Both the position numbers and the translations under genes were made by a program. Below are positions 9,478-20,014 of a stretch of DNA of 64,000 nucleotides, piece after piece (position 1 is the stretch's first letter; each line of letters starts with the position of its first letter). The stretch covers positions 365,515 to 429,514 of the forward strand of contig JAGTJX010000004.1 of NCBI GenBank assembly GCA_023657465.1, in the 5' to 3' direction. This DNA is from Lysobacteraceae bacterium (GTDB lineage: Bacteria; Bdellovibrionota; UBA1018; JAGTJX01). A model generated the notes under the pieces. That model was given only the letters and a program-made list of their open reading frames with translations, did no database searches and was not told the DNA's origin.

Positions 9478-10167
9478 TTAACGACGTCTGAAGAGAGTGG
9501 CATCTACACCCCACATCCATTGAATGAAGGCGATACGGTTTTTGAGTGAGTAGTAAACAATTGCAATACTTGCCAGAATCACAGAGAGTAAAAACTCAAC
9601 TGGCATCAGGAAAGCGCCAATCCAAGCAAAGATCATAGCGCCATCAAATCCCATTCGAGCAAAAAGCTTAAGTACAGGAATGAGTTTGCCTCTTTTGCGA
9701 CTCATGAGCATCTGAGATTGAGTCGTCTGAGATGTGGCAAGATTCATCATGAACATCCAAGAGCCAATGATGAGCATGGTGAGAAACAGTGCATCGTCTC
9801 GCCAGGTGAGTGCGATTGTATGAAAGAACTTCATGCGAATCTGCGACCGAGAAAACCAAGCCACACAAAAAATAGGAGTGAAGCCAACGAAGCTTCGTGC
9901 CCACATGATCCAGAACATTTTGCTCCTGGAGATGGGAAGAGAGAGTAGGTATTCGCGTGAGAGTGAAGCTCCTGTGACTCCATTCCAGATCTTGGAGAGG
10001 TAGATCGTGAAGAAGAAGAAAAACAAAAAACCTAGGATACTCGTACTATCAAAACCGACCTGAGTGGTCTGGTAGAAGATCAGCGGAGATGCCATAGTGA
10101 GAGTCATGGCGATGAGAAGAAAGTTGTCTTTTAAGTCTCGTTTAACAAAACTGAGCAATGTCTTCAT
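9478..10167 (-). CDS. ABC-2-like transporter permease protein
   Basis: Multi-TM 229-aa ORF overlapping an ABC ATPase gene upstream. Confidence 0.65.
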   Translation of the reverse strand: MKTLLSFVKRDLKDNFLLIAMTLTMASPLIFYQTTQVGFDSTSILGFLFFFFFTIYLSKIWNGVTGASLSREYLLSLPISRSKMFWIMWARSFVGFTPIFCVAWFSRSQIRMKFFHTIALTWRDDALFLTMLIIGSWMFMMNLATSQTTQSQMLMSRKRGKLIPVLKLFARMGFDGAMIFAWIGAFLMPVEFLLSVILASIAIVYYSLKNRIAFIQWMWGVDATLFRRR

Positions 10168-10886
10168 GGAGAATACCCTTCAGATTTCTCAATGAGATAA
10201 GCCAAGGTTTCTGTCAGGTTTTGTTTACTATACTCAGCGATGAGATCAGACTTGCTTGAGTGCTTGAGAAGTTTTCCTTGGTGAAGGAGGATGACTTCGG
10301 TTGCATAGCTGTCTACATCATCTAAGATGTTAGTCGCCATAACAACTGTGGTTCCGTTTTCTCTTCTCAATTTTTCAAGCGCCTTCATGAACTTCGCACG
10401 CCCTACGATATCAAGCACAGCTGTGATCTCATCAATGAAGAGGAGTTTCGGTTGAGCAGAGAGTGCTCCCACGACTTGTATTCTACGAGTTTGTCCTGCA
10501 GATAACTGAGAAATTTTCCAATCATTCTGAAGTCGTAAGTCTTTCATGAGCTCTGTTTCAAGTGTCTGTGAATAGTTTGAATAAAACGTTCTATTGAATT
10601 CGAGAAAGTCACCAATGCTCCAATCCATGGGGGGAGAGATTTTCTCAGAGATGTAGCCAATGGTGTCGCGATCTTTATACGGATCACGGTAAGGTTCATG
10701 GTCCCAAATTGTCACTGATCCTGAAGTGGGCTCAATGATACCCATGAGCATCTGAAGGAGAGTGGTTTTTCCTGATCCGTTTTCGCCGACGACGACGATG
10801 AACTGGCCAGAGTTAATTTTGAAATCAATCTGATCCAAAATCAGCTTGGAGTTCACTTTGTAAAGAAGCGCCTTGGATTCAATCAT
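10164..10886 (-). CDS. ABC transporter ATP-binding protein
   Basis: Walker A GENGSGKTT, signature LSAGQTRRI, Walker B LLFIDEI. Confidence 0.9.
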   Translation of the reverse strand: MIESKALLYKVNSKLILDQIDFKINSGQFIVVVGENGSGKTTLLQMLMGIIEPTSGSVTIWDHEPYRDPYKDRDTIGYISEKISPPMDWSIGDFLEFNRTFYSNYSQTLETELMKDLRLQNDWKISQLSAGQTRRIQVVGALSAQPKLLFIDEITAVLDIVGRAKFMKALEKLRRENGTTVVMATNILDDVDSYATEVILLHQGKLLKHSSKSDLIAEYSKQNLTETLAYLIEKSEGYSP

Positions 10887-12040
10887 TAGAACATGAACTT
10901 TTTATTAGCGACGTTCAGCAGAAGTGCTACGCCGATCATCGAAGTGAGTAGACTAGACCCACCGTAACTCATGAAAGGCAGAGGAACTCCTACGATCGGG
11001 AGAATCCCCATGACCATCCCCATGTTGACGAAAATGTGCCAGAAGAAGAGCGAGGTAATCCCGAAGGTCAGCACCATCGCAAACTTATCATTCGACTGAT
11101 AGGCGATCGATAAACTCATTAAGAGAAAGATCATGTAAAGAGCGAGGAGAAGTGTGCAGCCGATAAACCCCCATTCTTCGCTGAATACTGAGAAAATAAA
11201 ATCAGTGTGATGTTCAGGCAGGAAGTTGTAGTGGGACTGAGTGCCCTTTTTCCAGCCCTTACCCACCAGCTTACCGCTGCCGACAGCGATCATCGATTGA
11301 ATAGAGTTGTAGCCTGAGCCCTTAGGATCAGACATGGGATCGATGAAGGAGACGATCCTTTGTTTCTGATAAGGTTTCAATGCGTACTTATAAGCGAGTG
11401 GAATCGCAATGAGTGCAACCAGAGCTAGGATCAGAAGCGTCTTCGTATTGACCTTCATGAACAGCATGATGGAGCCGAACACGAGCATACAAATCATCGC
11501 AGTACCCAAATCAGGTTGAAGCATGATCAGTGCTGCAGGGATCGCAACCAGTAACCCCGGTAAGACCATATCGCGCAGCCTGTATCCTCCAATCACGTTA
11601 TCCGTCTCGAAGAACTTAGCAAGACAGATGATCATCGAAATCTTCATGAACTCAGAGGGTTGCATGGTCATACCACCGAATCCCAGCCAGCGCTTAGCGC
11701 CTAGACTCGATCTGCCAACGATCAGAACAAGAACGAGTAGGAACAAATTTGCAAAATATACAAAGTACGCAATCCTGGAGAGGAATGAATAGTGGAAAAG
11801 GAAAATAATGATCGTGAGGACTGCTCCAATACCAAACCACATGAGCTGGGTCTTGTAGAGTCCCAAGCTCTTGTCTTCCACTGCTGTAGCAGAGAGGAGA
11901 TTGAAAATTCCAATGAGGAACAGAGTGATTTCCATGATGATCGGTGTCCAGTTGAACTTCTTCAGATCCTCATCAAAAGCCGTAGATCTGATTCCGCCTT
12001 CGTTGTAATCAACAGGGGTTTCCATGGAGGTATAGGTCAT
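10886..12040 (-). CDS. rodA: Rod shape-determining protein RodA (SEDS glycosyltransferase)
   Basis: Multi-TM SEDS protein: [52 protein letters not shown]. Confidence 0.93.
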   Translation of the reverse strand: MTYTSMETPVDYNEGGIRSTAFDEDLKKFNWTPIIMEITLFLIGIFNLLSATAVEDKSLGLYKTQLMWFGIGAVLTIIIFLFHYSFLSRIAYFVYFANLFLLVLVLIVGRSSLGAKRWLGFGGMTMQPSEFMKISMIICLAKFFETDNVIGGYRLRDMVLPGLLVAIPAALIMLQPDLGTAMICMLVFGSIMLFMKVNTKTLLILALVALIAIPLAYKYALKPYQKQRIVSFIDPMSDPKGSGYNSIQSMIAVGSGKLVGKGWKKGTQSHYNFLPEHHTDFIFSVFSEEWGFIGCTLLLALYMIFLLMSLSIAYQSNDKFAMVLTFGITSLFFWHIFVNMGMVMGILPIVGVPLPFMSYGGSSLLTSMIGVALLLNVANKKFMF

Positions 12041-12042
12041 TG

Positions 12043-14079
12043 TTACTCGTCCTCACTTTTTGGTAGATCTGCAGGTGGAATCACACCCGGTTGAGAAATG
12101 AATACATCTTCACTTTCATCGGCTGTGCGCTTGGATGCGCGTACAGGGACTGCAATTTTGTTTGCTTTGATTTTTTCTGCGATGACTTTAGGAGCGTATT
12201 CTTCTGGAAAAGTTTTCTCTAAGTAAGTCTTGATCACATCGCGTGCAATCGGGCCTGCTCCAGTGTTTCCGTGACAGACGTGTTCTCCGAGCACAGCAAC
12301 CACGATCTTAGGATCACTCATCGGGGCCATACCTACGAAGACACCGTGATGGCGTTGATTGTATTTCATGTTTTCGCACTTATTATAAATTTTGTCGGAT
12401 GAGATTTTAAACAGTTGAGCCGTTCCAGTCTTGCCGCCAAACTCCATGCCGGGAAGATTGAGAAAGGTTGCTGTTCCGTGCGCGCCGTTAATCACGTTGG
12501 AGAGACCTTGTTTCACGAGCGCGATCGTCTTCTCACTGATCTTCGCTTGATGAATGATCTCAGGCTTGATGTCTTGAATGATATCGCCTTCGTAAGACTC
12601 TACAGACTTGATGTAATGAGGCTTGTAGATTGGACCGCCATTGGCAATCCCTGCGTATGCGTTTGCAAGTTGAACGACGGTAGTGAGAAGGAACCCCTGA
12701 CCGATAGCGACGTACATGCTCTCACCTTGGTTCCAAGGTTCACCGAATCTGCGCATCTTCCATTCTTCAGTTGGTACTAGTCCACTGGTTTCGCGTGGTA
12801 GATCGATTCCTGTTTTCTGTCCCAAGCCTAGCGCGAATGCCCACTTAGAAACATCATCGATTGATTTGAGTTTTTGTGTGAGTTTGTAGAAGAAGACGTC
12901 GCAAGATTGTTCGAGTGCCTTCACGACATCCACGTTCCCATGTCCGCCTTTCTTATGGCAGTGGATCACTCTGTTACCGACTTTCAGTGAGCCAGAACAT
13001 CCGAAGGTCGTCTTCTCATCGATGACGCCTTCTTCTAATCCTGCAATCGCTGTGATCGCCTTAAAGGTAGATCCGGGAGGATAGTGATCCTGAATCGTCT
13101 TGTCCCTGAGGGGATGGTTTTCATCATCAATCAGTTGTTTCCAGCGGGTAGGAGAGATCCCGCGAGAGAACTCAGTCGGATCAAACGAAGGGCGAGAAAT
13201 CATCGCGATGATTTCTCCGTTCTTAGGATTGATCGCAACCAGTGCTCCCACTTTTTCTCCAAATGCTTTGACTGCGGCAAGTTGCACATCTTGATCAATG
13301 GTGAGCACCATGTTCTTACCAGGAGTCACAGGACGTTTCGGAGTTTCTTCATCTAAGACACGGCCTGCGTCTGAGTTTCTGATCCGACGACCGAGAGCAT
13401 CGACTTCGACGACGTCTTGGCCGTCAATACCACGGAGTTCGTCTTCGAGTTGTTTCTCGATTCCGATTTTCCCGATGTTATCGCCCATCTCATAGCGTTT
13501 TTCTTTTTTGTTCAGTACTGGAAGTTCAGAAGTAGTGACTGCTCCGATATAGCCCAAGAAGTGAGAGGCCACATCTCCGAAGACGTTCGTGCGCTCGATT
13601 TCCATTTCGACAGAGACGCCTGGCATTGCAATTCTCCAGCTCTCGATCCGCGCGACTTCATCTCGATTGAGATCAGTTTTGATTTTTACAGGCATGAAAG
13701 ACGGCTGTGCTTTGAGTTTTTCTAATTTTTCTTCAATCTCTTCGACCTTCATGTTCACCAGTCTAGAGAGCATGTCGAGAACTTCTTTGCGTTGACCCGA
13801 TTCCTTTAAGTACTGAGGAATGATCTCAAGATCGAATGCAGGACGATTGTCCATGAGGAGTACGCGGTTACGGTCGAAGAACATTCCCCTTGGTGCAGGA
13901 ATTTTCACGCGCTTGATACGGTTGTCTTCAGAGTATCTTCGCATGAGATCGCCACGGAGAATCTGGAGATAGATCATCCTCGAGCTCAAGAGTCCTAGTC
14001 CAATGAACAAGACGAAGTAGAGGAGTCTGAAGCGCTCTTGTAATTCCCGTACTTGTTCTTCGTTACCTAGAAAGGACAT
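12043..14079 (-). CDS. mrdA: Penicillin-binding protein 2
   Basis: [16 protein letters not shown] (SxxK), KTGTAQ; N-terminal TM; adjacent to rodA. Confidence 0.93.
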   Translation of the reverse strand: MSFLGNEEQVRELQERFRLLYFVLFIGLGLLSSRMIYLQILRGDLMRRYSEDNRIKRVKIPAPRGMFFDRNRVLLMDNRPAFDLEIIPQYLKESGQRKEVLDMLSRLVNMKVEEIEEKLEKLKAQPSFMPVKIKTDLNRDEVARIESWRIAMPGVSVEMEIERTNVFGDVASHFLGYIGAVTTSELPVLNKKEKRYEMGDNIGKIGIEKQLEDELRGIDGQDVVEVDALGRRIRNSDAGRVLDEETPKRPVTPGKNMVLTIDQDVQLAAVKAFGEKVGALVAINPKNGEIIAMISRPSFDPTEFSRGISPTRWKQLIDDENHPLRDKTIQDHYPPGSTFKAITAIAGLEEGVIDEKTTFGCSGSLKVGNRVIHCHKKGGHGNVDVVKALEQSCDVFFYKLTQKLKSIDDVSKWAFALGLGQKTGIDLPRETSGLVPTEEWKMRRFGEPWNQGESMYVAIGQGFLLTTVVQLANAYAGIANGGPIYKPHYIKSVESYEGDIIQDIKPEIIHQAKISEKTIALVKQGLSNVINGAHGTATFLNLPGMEFGGKTGTAQLFKISSDKIYNKCENMKYNQRHHGVFVGMAPMSDPKIVVAVLGEHVCHGNTGAGPIARDVIKTYLEKTFPEEYAPKVIAEKIKANKIAVPVRASKRTADESEDVFISQPGVIPPADLPKSEDE

Positions 14080-14082
14080 TCG

Positions 14083-14649
14083 TTAGAAATCCTCCTCTGA
14101 TACGATAGAGTCATCTCTCATTGCATCTCGTGCACGAGGATCCTTCATAGTGAACCAATCAATTTTGCTTAAGCCTCTATAAACCCAAATCCCCAATACA
14201 CCTTGCATGAGTGCACCTGGTAGGAGAAGTGAAAGCGTGTGCTTCCATTGCTGTGCTCCGTAACCTAAGAAGTAGAGAAGAGCGAGTGATGAGAGTTTCC
14301 AGAATATTGAAGAGAAGAGAGTCACTCCGATCAGAGATTGAAAGTTTTGGAACAGGAGGAGTTTGTTCATCACCTTAAGAGTCATGAAAACTCCCATGTA
14401 AGTAGCAAAGTAGAGTCCGCGAGTACCCGTAGAATGAATCTCTGCAATCTCAGCGAAGAAAAGAGTGAGTATACCCCCTTCAAGCCAGGTGCGTTTGAAG
14501 GACATCCAGATGACGAGGAATAAAATCAAATCAGGCTGGAGATAGTTCAGCGGGTAGAAAGAGAAAAACGACGTCTGCATCCCAATACCTACCAGTACTA
14601 TCGCGATCAAGATCGGAGTATTGAGTGATCTGAGCATGACAGGATTCAT
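14083..14649 (-). CDS. mreD: Rod shape-determining protein MreD
   Basis: Small multi-TM ORF between mreC and mrdA; GGILTLFFAEIAEIHSTGTRGLYFATYMGVF. Confidence 0.8.
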   Translation of the reverse strand: MNPVMLRSLNTPILIAIVLVGIGMQTSFFSFYPLNYLQPDLILFLVIWMSFKRTWLEGGILTLFFAEIAEIHSTGTRGLYFATYMGVFMTLKVMNKLLLFQNFQSLIGVTLFSSIFWKLSSLALLYFLGYGAQQWKHTLSLLLPGALMQGVLGIWVYRGLSKIDWFTMKDPRARDAMRDDSIVSEEDF

Positions 14650-15494
14650 AGAGAGTCCGAGCTATGCCCTGGTGCATTTGTGAATTCTTTTACAACGAAG
14701 ACTTCTTCAAGTTTTGTGAAATCAACACTGGGTCTGACTTCGATCGTCTGAGTGATACCGAAAGATTTTTTGAATACTTTTGAAACCGTTCCCACAGGTA
14801 CACCTTTTGCGAATACTCCGCCAAGACCGCTCGTGAGGAGGAGATCCCCCGGTTGAATGTCATCGGTACGAAGTGAGAACTTGAGCTGGCAGATTTCGTC
14901 AGTCATGCCTTCGACGATTCCGTGTGCACGAGATCGTGCGTCGATCGCGTCGACAGCAGAGAGGAGATCTAAGATGGTGACGATGTCAGCAGTATCAGCA
15001 GTGGTTCTCCAGATGCGGCCAACAATTCCGTCGTGATGGAGGACAGCCATATTCTTGGTGATGCCATCGTTCTCGCCACGGTTAATTCGGATCGCACGGA
15101 ACTCAGTAGAAACGTCTTTTGCGATGACCCGTGCTATGACCCCTGAGAGTTTGAATTGTTCTTTGAAGTCGAAGAGTTTACGGAAGCGCTGATTCTCAAG
15201 TTTTGCTTCTTGGAGATTGACTATAGTCGTCAAAAGCTTTCTGTTTTCATCGAGAAGTGTTGAGTTCTCTTTACGAGTTCTCCAAAGGAAAATATAGTTT
15301 TGGTACATCGATACACCGCTATCCAGAGTCCATGAGATTAAACTTTGAACAGGGGAAGTGAGGCCGATCACGATTTTATCGTAAAAACGATATTCACGCG
15401 GTGCGCGATTGGTTGTGTCGATTGCGATAATCGGAATCAACACAAACATAAATAAAATGATATAGAATCGATACTCCCGGATGTATCTAAACAC
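14646..15494 (-). CDS. mreC: Rod shape-determining protein MreC
   Basis: TM helix plus coiled coil plus MreC beta domain (INRGENDGITKNMAVLHHDGIVGRI, GDLLLTSGLGGVFAKGVPVGTV). Confidence 0.92.
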   Translation of the reverse strand: MFRYIREYRFYIILFMFVLIPIIAIDTTNRAPREYRFYDKIVIGLTSPVQSLISWTLDSGVSMYQNYIFLWRTRKENSTLLDENRKLLTTIVNLQEAKLENQRFRKLFDFKEQFKLSGVIARVIAKDVSTEFRAIRINRGENDGITKNMAVLHHDGIVGRIWRTTADTADIVTILDLLSAVDAIDARSRAHGIVEGMTDEICQLKFSLRTDDIQPGDLLLTSGLGGVFAKGVPVGTVSKVFKKSFGITQTIEVRPSVDFTKLEEVFVVKEFTNAPGHSSDSL

Positions 15495-15534
15495 TGAATA
15501 ATCGTAACGACACCGGGCTGGAGGAGCAACACAA

Positions 15535-16725
15535 ATGATTCGAGCAATGCGAGATAAATTAGGTCCATGGGTAGTAGGAACAATTATGGGAGCGATCGCT
15601 CTCGTTTTCGTTTTTTACGGTGTATATAATCCGAAATATTCAGGTCCAACTGCAACCTCTGCTGGTGCTGTGAACGGCGAGCCGATCTCTGTTTCTGAAT
15701 TCTCTAAAGAACTGAATCGCAAAACTCAACAATTCCAGCAAATGTTCGGCGGCAAAGTCGATCTCGCTCAGATGAAAATGTTTAATCTCCGCCAAATGGT
15801 GTTCAACGAGATTGTTTCTCGTAAACTCATGGTTCAACAAGCTGAGAAGATGGGACTCATACCTTCGCCAGAGCAGATCCGAGACACCATTTCTAAGATG
15901 ACTGCATTCCAAAAAGAAGGCCAGTTCGACAAACTCACCTATAGAAAAGTTTTGGAATCTAATAACCTCGCTCCTTCTCAATTCGAAACCATGGTCAAAC
16001 AAGATTTCATGGCTCAAATGGTGAGAGATTACTTCGCTGGAACGATCAATGTTTCAGACGCAGACACCAAACAAGATTATCTCGATCAAAACGAAAAACG
16101 CTCTGTCAAATTCGTACTTCTCAATCAAGCTACAGGTGGAGCCACACTCAAGTTTGAAACGAAGGACTTTGAGACATTCTTCAAAGATCCTGCGAAGGCT
16201 CAATTGGCCAAAAACCGTTTTGATGACGGAGTGAAGTCTGCTGAGTATAAAGACAAGAAATTCGATGATGTTAAGAACGAGATCGCAAGAGACATTCTCA
16301 GTGCTGAGCATTCAGAGAAGATTCGTAAGAACAACGAAACGTTCGCAAACGAACTCATCGCAAAATTCGGTGATGCTGCTCTCATCAAGCGTGCGGGTGC
16401 TAAGCTTGAAACCTCTCAGCTTCAACCTAAGAGCACATTCTCCATTCCTGGTTTCGGTGAGAACGCAGAGCTCACTGAGGCAGCATTCAACGGCAAGCTC
16501 TCGAAGCCAATGAAGTTTGTATCTCCTCTTGGAGTAGTAGTTGCTCAAGTGAAAGAAGCTAAGAATGTAGACTTTTCAAAAGTAAAACCAGAAGATCTCG
16601 CTAAGTCTAAACGCGAGCTCCTCTCTAAGAAACAAAACCAAGTGTTCCAAGAGTGGATGTCTCAAGTCAGAAACAAAGCGAAGATCGAAGTGAATCAGAA
16701 CCTCATTCAAGGTGAAAATTCATGA
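15535..16725 (+). CDS. Membrane-anchored SurA/PpiD-like N-terminal domain protein
   Basis: N-terminal TM followed by NGEPISVSEFSKELNRKTQQF..FNEIVSRKLMVQQAEKMGLIPSPEQIRDTI, typical of the SurA_N family. Confidence 0.75.
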   Translation: MIRAMRDKLGPWVVGTIMGAIALVFVFYGVYNPKYSGPTATSAGAVNGEPISVSEFSKELNRKTQQFQQMFGGKVDLAQMKMFNLRQMVFNEIVSRKLMVQQAEKMGLIPSPEQIRDTISKMTAFQKEGQFDKLTYRKVLESNNLAPSQFETMVKQDFMAQMVRDYFAGTINVSDADTKQDYLDQNEKRSVKFVLLNQATGGATLKFETKDFETFFKDPAKAQLAKNRFDDGVKSAEYKDKKFDDVKNEIARDILSAEHSEKIRKNNETFANELIAKFGDAALIKRAGAKLETSQLQPKSTFSIPGFGENAELTEAAFNGKLSKPMKFVSPLGVVVAQVKEAKNVDFSKVKPEDLAKSKRELLSKKQNQVFQEWMSQVRNKAKIEVNQNLIQGENS

Positions 16726-17201
16726 AAAAAAACGAACCCAACATTACAGGTGTTCTTGCACGCTGGAATCAGTATTCAAAGTTTCCAGGGGGCAAGTGGT
16801 TGTTTTCAAAAATGGTGGGTCTGATGATCCCTTATACAGGATCTATCAAGGCAAAAATTGAAACTCTGACTCCAGGTGAATGTACGGTTGTACTTCTTGA
16901 TAGAAAATCGGTGAGAAATCATCTCAATTCTGTCCATGCTATTGCTCTGACTAACTTAGGTGAATTCACGAGTGGTCTTGCGATGACATCAGCTCTTCCT
17001 CAGGGCTCAAGAGTAATTCTTAAGGGACTTTCGATTGAATATTTGAAGAAAGCCAGAGGAACAATCAGAGGCAAAAGCAAAGTTGTTCTTCCTGCAATTG
17101 GTGAGAAAACAGAAGTTCCAGTGACTGCTGAGCTAATAGATTCATCAGGTGAAAAAGTAGCGATTTTCAAATCCAATTGGCAGGTGAGCGCACCCAAATG
17201 A
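16722..17201 (+). CDS. DUF4442-type thioesterase-like (hotdog) protein
   Basis: MVGLMIPYTGSIKAKIETLTPGECTVVLLDRKSVRNHLNSVHAIALTNLGEFTSGLAM resembles the DUF4442 family. Confidence 0.7.
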   Translation: MKKNEPNITGVLARWNQYSKFPGGKWLFSKMVGLMIPYTGSIKAKIETLTPGECTVVLLDRKSVRNHLNSVHAIALTNLGEFTSGLAMTSALPQGSRVILKGLSIEYLKKARGTIRGKSKVVLPAIGEKTEVPVTAELIDSSGEKVAIFKSNWQVSAPK

Positions 17202-18163
17202 ACCTAAAAACAAAATTTACAGAGCAAGCCGGCATAGAATATCCTATCATCTGTGGAGCGATGTATCCTTGCAGTAATCCTGAATTAGTGGCAGCTGCAT
17301 CAGCGGCAGGTGGCTTAGGGATTGTACAGCCACTTTCTCTCACCTTCGTGCACAAGCATGATTTCAGAGAGGGATTGAAACTCATCCGTTCAATCACTGA
17401 CAAACCGATTGGTCTCAATGTGCTTGTGGAGAAGTCCTCAGCTCAGTACCAAGACATGAATAAGAAGTGGGTCGATATTGCGCTTGAAGAAGGCGTGAAA
17501 TTCTTCATCACTGCGCTTGGTAATCCGACCTGGGTACGAGATCGGATCAAGCCTCACGGTGGCATCCTCTATCACGATGTAGTGAATAAGAAGTGGGCTC
17601 AAATGGCGATTGATTACGGTGTCGATGGACTCATCGCTGTGAATAATCGTGCAGGTGGGCATGCAGGAGATCAAACTCCCGAACAGCTCATCGCTGATCT
17701 TAAGTCGTTTGGAAAACCAGTAGTTTGTGCAGGTGGAATTGGTGATCGCGCAGGGTTTGAGAAGGCGCTGAGTCTTGGATTCGATGGGATTCAGATGGGT
17801 ACACGGTTCATTGCGACTGAAGAGTGTACTGCTCACGCAGACTATAAGGCTGCGATCTTGAACGCTACAGGTGACGACATCATTCTCACGAAGAAGCTCT
17901 CTGGAGTGAATGTTGCTGTGATCAATACGTCCTATATGAAGCGTATTGGAGCAAACCCTGGGAAGCTTGCTCAGTATTTCTTAGACCACCCGAAGCTCAA
18001 GCACTACATGAGGCTTTTTTATTTGCTCAAGTCTACGCTTGATCTCAAGAAGGCTGCTATGCAAGGTGAGTCCTTCAAGGATTTCTGGCAAGCAGGTAAG
18101 TCGGTCGATGGCATTGAGAAGATCGAGTCTGTTAAAAATATTGTTCAAAGATTTGTGAGCTAA
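17198..18163 (+). CDS. Nitronate monooxygenase / NAD(P)H-dependent flavin oxidoreductase
   Basis: YPIICGAMYPCSNPELVAAASAAGGLGIVQP, NNRAGGHAGDQ, VVCAGGIGDRAGFEKALSLGFDGIQMGTRFIATEEC. Confidence 0.85.
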   Translation: MNLKTKFTEQAGIEYPIICGAMYPCSNPELVAAASAAGGLGIVQPLSLTFVHKHDFREGLKLIRSITDKPIGLNVLVEKSSAQYQDMNKKWVDIALEEGVKFFITALGNPTWVRDRIKPHGGILYHDVVNKKWAQMAIDYGVDGLIAVNNRAGGHAGDQTPEQLIADLKSFGKPVVCAGGIGDRAGFEKALSLGFDGIQMGTRFIATEECTAHADYKAAILNATGDDIILTKKLSGVNVAVINTSYMKRIGANPGKLAQYFLDHPKLKHYMRLFYLLKSTLDLKKAAMQGESFKDFWQAGKSVDGIEKIESVKNIVQRFVS

Positions 18164-18165
18164 AG

Positions 18166-20001
18166 CTACTGCTTCCGCTTCCAGCGGTAATATCTGCGAT
18201 ACCTTGATGAAGTCTTCTTCATGAGTTGAATCGCTCCATCTTCAGGGAAAATATTAGCTCGGAAGATCTGCATGCGATCGTCTTCAATATTCATTCCACC
18301 TGAGTCAGTAGCGATGCCGTAAGCGTAGCCTGCGAGCTCTACTTCTTTCTTGAGAGCGGCATTCACAGATCCGTAAGGATAGGCAAAACTCAAAATTTTC
18401 GTGCCTAGGAAATCTTCCAGTACGTTCTTCGAAGCTTGAATTTCAAATTGTCTTTCGCCAAGCTTGGACTCAGTAAGTTTCGCATGAGTCATCGAGTGAG
18501 AACCCCATTCGATGAGAGGGCTTCGGTTCAGCTCTCCGATCTGTTCAAGATCCATGAGTCTACATACAGGTTCACCAGAAGCCTGATCCCAGACGTTTGA
18601 CTTAATCGTACGATCTCCTAGTAGGTAAATGATCGCCTTGAAGCCGTATTCTTTCAGGAGTGGATAGAGATTCTCGTAATTGTCAGAGTAGGCGTCATCG
18701 AAGGTGAGGAAGATCGGTTTCTTCGGAAGCTCGCCTTCTCCTCGAGTCCACTTGTCGTAATCAGCGAAATGAATCGGTGTGAAGCCGCGAGATTTGAAGA
18801 ACTCAAAATGCTTTTTCATATTGTCTCTAGTGATGAATGTTCTGTTTTGAGTATCGATCGGCTCTGAGGGTACACGGTGGTACATGAGAGCGGGGATCCA
18901 GTTTTTGCCAAGCTTCTTTGCAGTGATGGCTCTTTGGTAGAGTGATCTTACTTTTTTTTCAATTTCAGTCTGTCCATATCGTGCGCGTACAGACTTATTC
19001 AACTGATCGACATCGCTGAGCTGGATATCTTGCTTCACGATCTTTTCGATTTGAAATTTGAGATTATCGTAGTCGATCTTCCCGAAGCGTGTGTCGAGAG
19101 CCACATCACCGAAGTTGGAAGCTCGACACTCATCCCAATTACGAGTAGTGACGAGTCCATGCCCTGTAGCTTCACCGATAGCAAATGTAGGAATTCCGAT
19201 TCCGATGCTCTCCATCGCGATACGGCCAGAGGCGATGACGACGTCACTTGAAGCGAGCTTCTGTTTGAGGTCTCGAGTGAATCCTGAGATTTCAAGTCTT
19301 CCACCTAATTCTTCTGAGACTTCTGTGATCTTCTGCCAAGCTCCCTCAGGAAGGTGTTTCGGATCGCCTCCAGTGATCTCGATCTTAAGATCACGGAATT
19401 CTCTGAGTAGGGGTCTGAATACTGAAGTCACAAGCTCTGCAGTGCGCTCACCCTTAGGTCCTGTCGTTCTCCCTGCAAGTGTGAGTTTGAAGTGATCTCG
19501 AGGTTGAGTTTCACGTTTGGGTAGTGAATCAAAGTCGATGGGGTTTTCGATCACTTGAATTTTATTCGAAGGCAAGTGTGCTTGAGTGGTGAGGTGTTCT
19601 CTCAAAGTGTCACAGACAGTGATGATCTTCTCGCCATAAACGTTTAAGAACTTGTTCTTCTTCTTCACGACTTGTCGTCCGTGAATCGTAGAGATGAGCG
19701 AAGGCTTCAATCCCTGAACAGCGAAGTACGCAATCCAGCTTGCAGCTCTGGAGTGAGCGTGAACGATGTCGATCTTGTGGTCGCGGATCAAATTCCTGAG
19801 GTGTAGAATATTTATATAGCGCTGAATGAGTCTACGGTTGCCAATGGGGTAGCAGATGTACTTGGCTTGATGAGCAAGGGTCAGGGTGTCTGAGACCATG
19901 AAGACTGAGTCGCCCCCAGCCACTTGGAGATTGGCCAGAGTGACAGCATAAGCTTCTGCACCGGTAACTTCGAATTGGGATAGGACATGCAGAATATTCA
20001 T
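18166..20001 (-). CDS. Two-domain fusion: family-4-like glycosyltransferase plus polysaccharide deacetylase
   Basis: N-terminus MNILHVLSQFEVTGAEAYAVTLANL..DIVHAHSRAASWIAYFA..KIQVIENPIDF..LAGRTTGPKGER; C-terminus PALMYHRV..FLTFDDAYSDNYENLYPLLKEYGFKAIIYLLG..EWGSHSMTHAKL..SFAYPYGSVN. Confidence 0.88.
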   Translation of the reverse strand: MNILHVLSQFEVTGAEAYAVTLANLQVAGGDSVFMVSDTLTLAHQAKYICYPIGNRRLIQRYINILHLRNLIRDHKIDIVHAHSRAASWIAYFAVQGLKPSLISTIHGRQVVKKKNKFLNVYGEKIITVCDTLREHLTTQAHLPSNKIQVIENPIDFDSLPKRETQPRDHFKLTLAGRTTGPKGERTAELVTSVFRPLLREFRDLKIEITGGDPKHLPEGAWQKITEVSEELGGRLEISGFTRDLKQKLASSDVVIASGRIAMESIGIGIPTFAIGEATGHGLVTTRNWDECRASNFGDVALDTRFGKIDYDNLKFQIEKIVKQDIQLSDVDQLNKSVRARYGQTEIEKKVRSLYQRAITAKKLGKNWIPALMYHRVPSEPIDTQNRTFITRDNMKKHFEFFKSRGFTPIHFADYDKWTRGEGELPKKPIFLTFDDAYSDNYENLYPLLKEYGFKAIIYLLGDRTIKSNVWDQASGEPVCRLMDLEQIGELNRSPLIEWGSHSMTHAKLTESKLGERQFEIQASKNVLEDFLGTKILSFAYPYGSVNAALKKEVELAGYAYGIATDSGGMNIEDDRMQIFRANIFPEDGAIQLMKKTSSRYRRYYRWKRKQ

Positions 20002-20014
20002 AAGATCTTATGAA

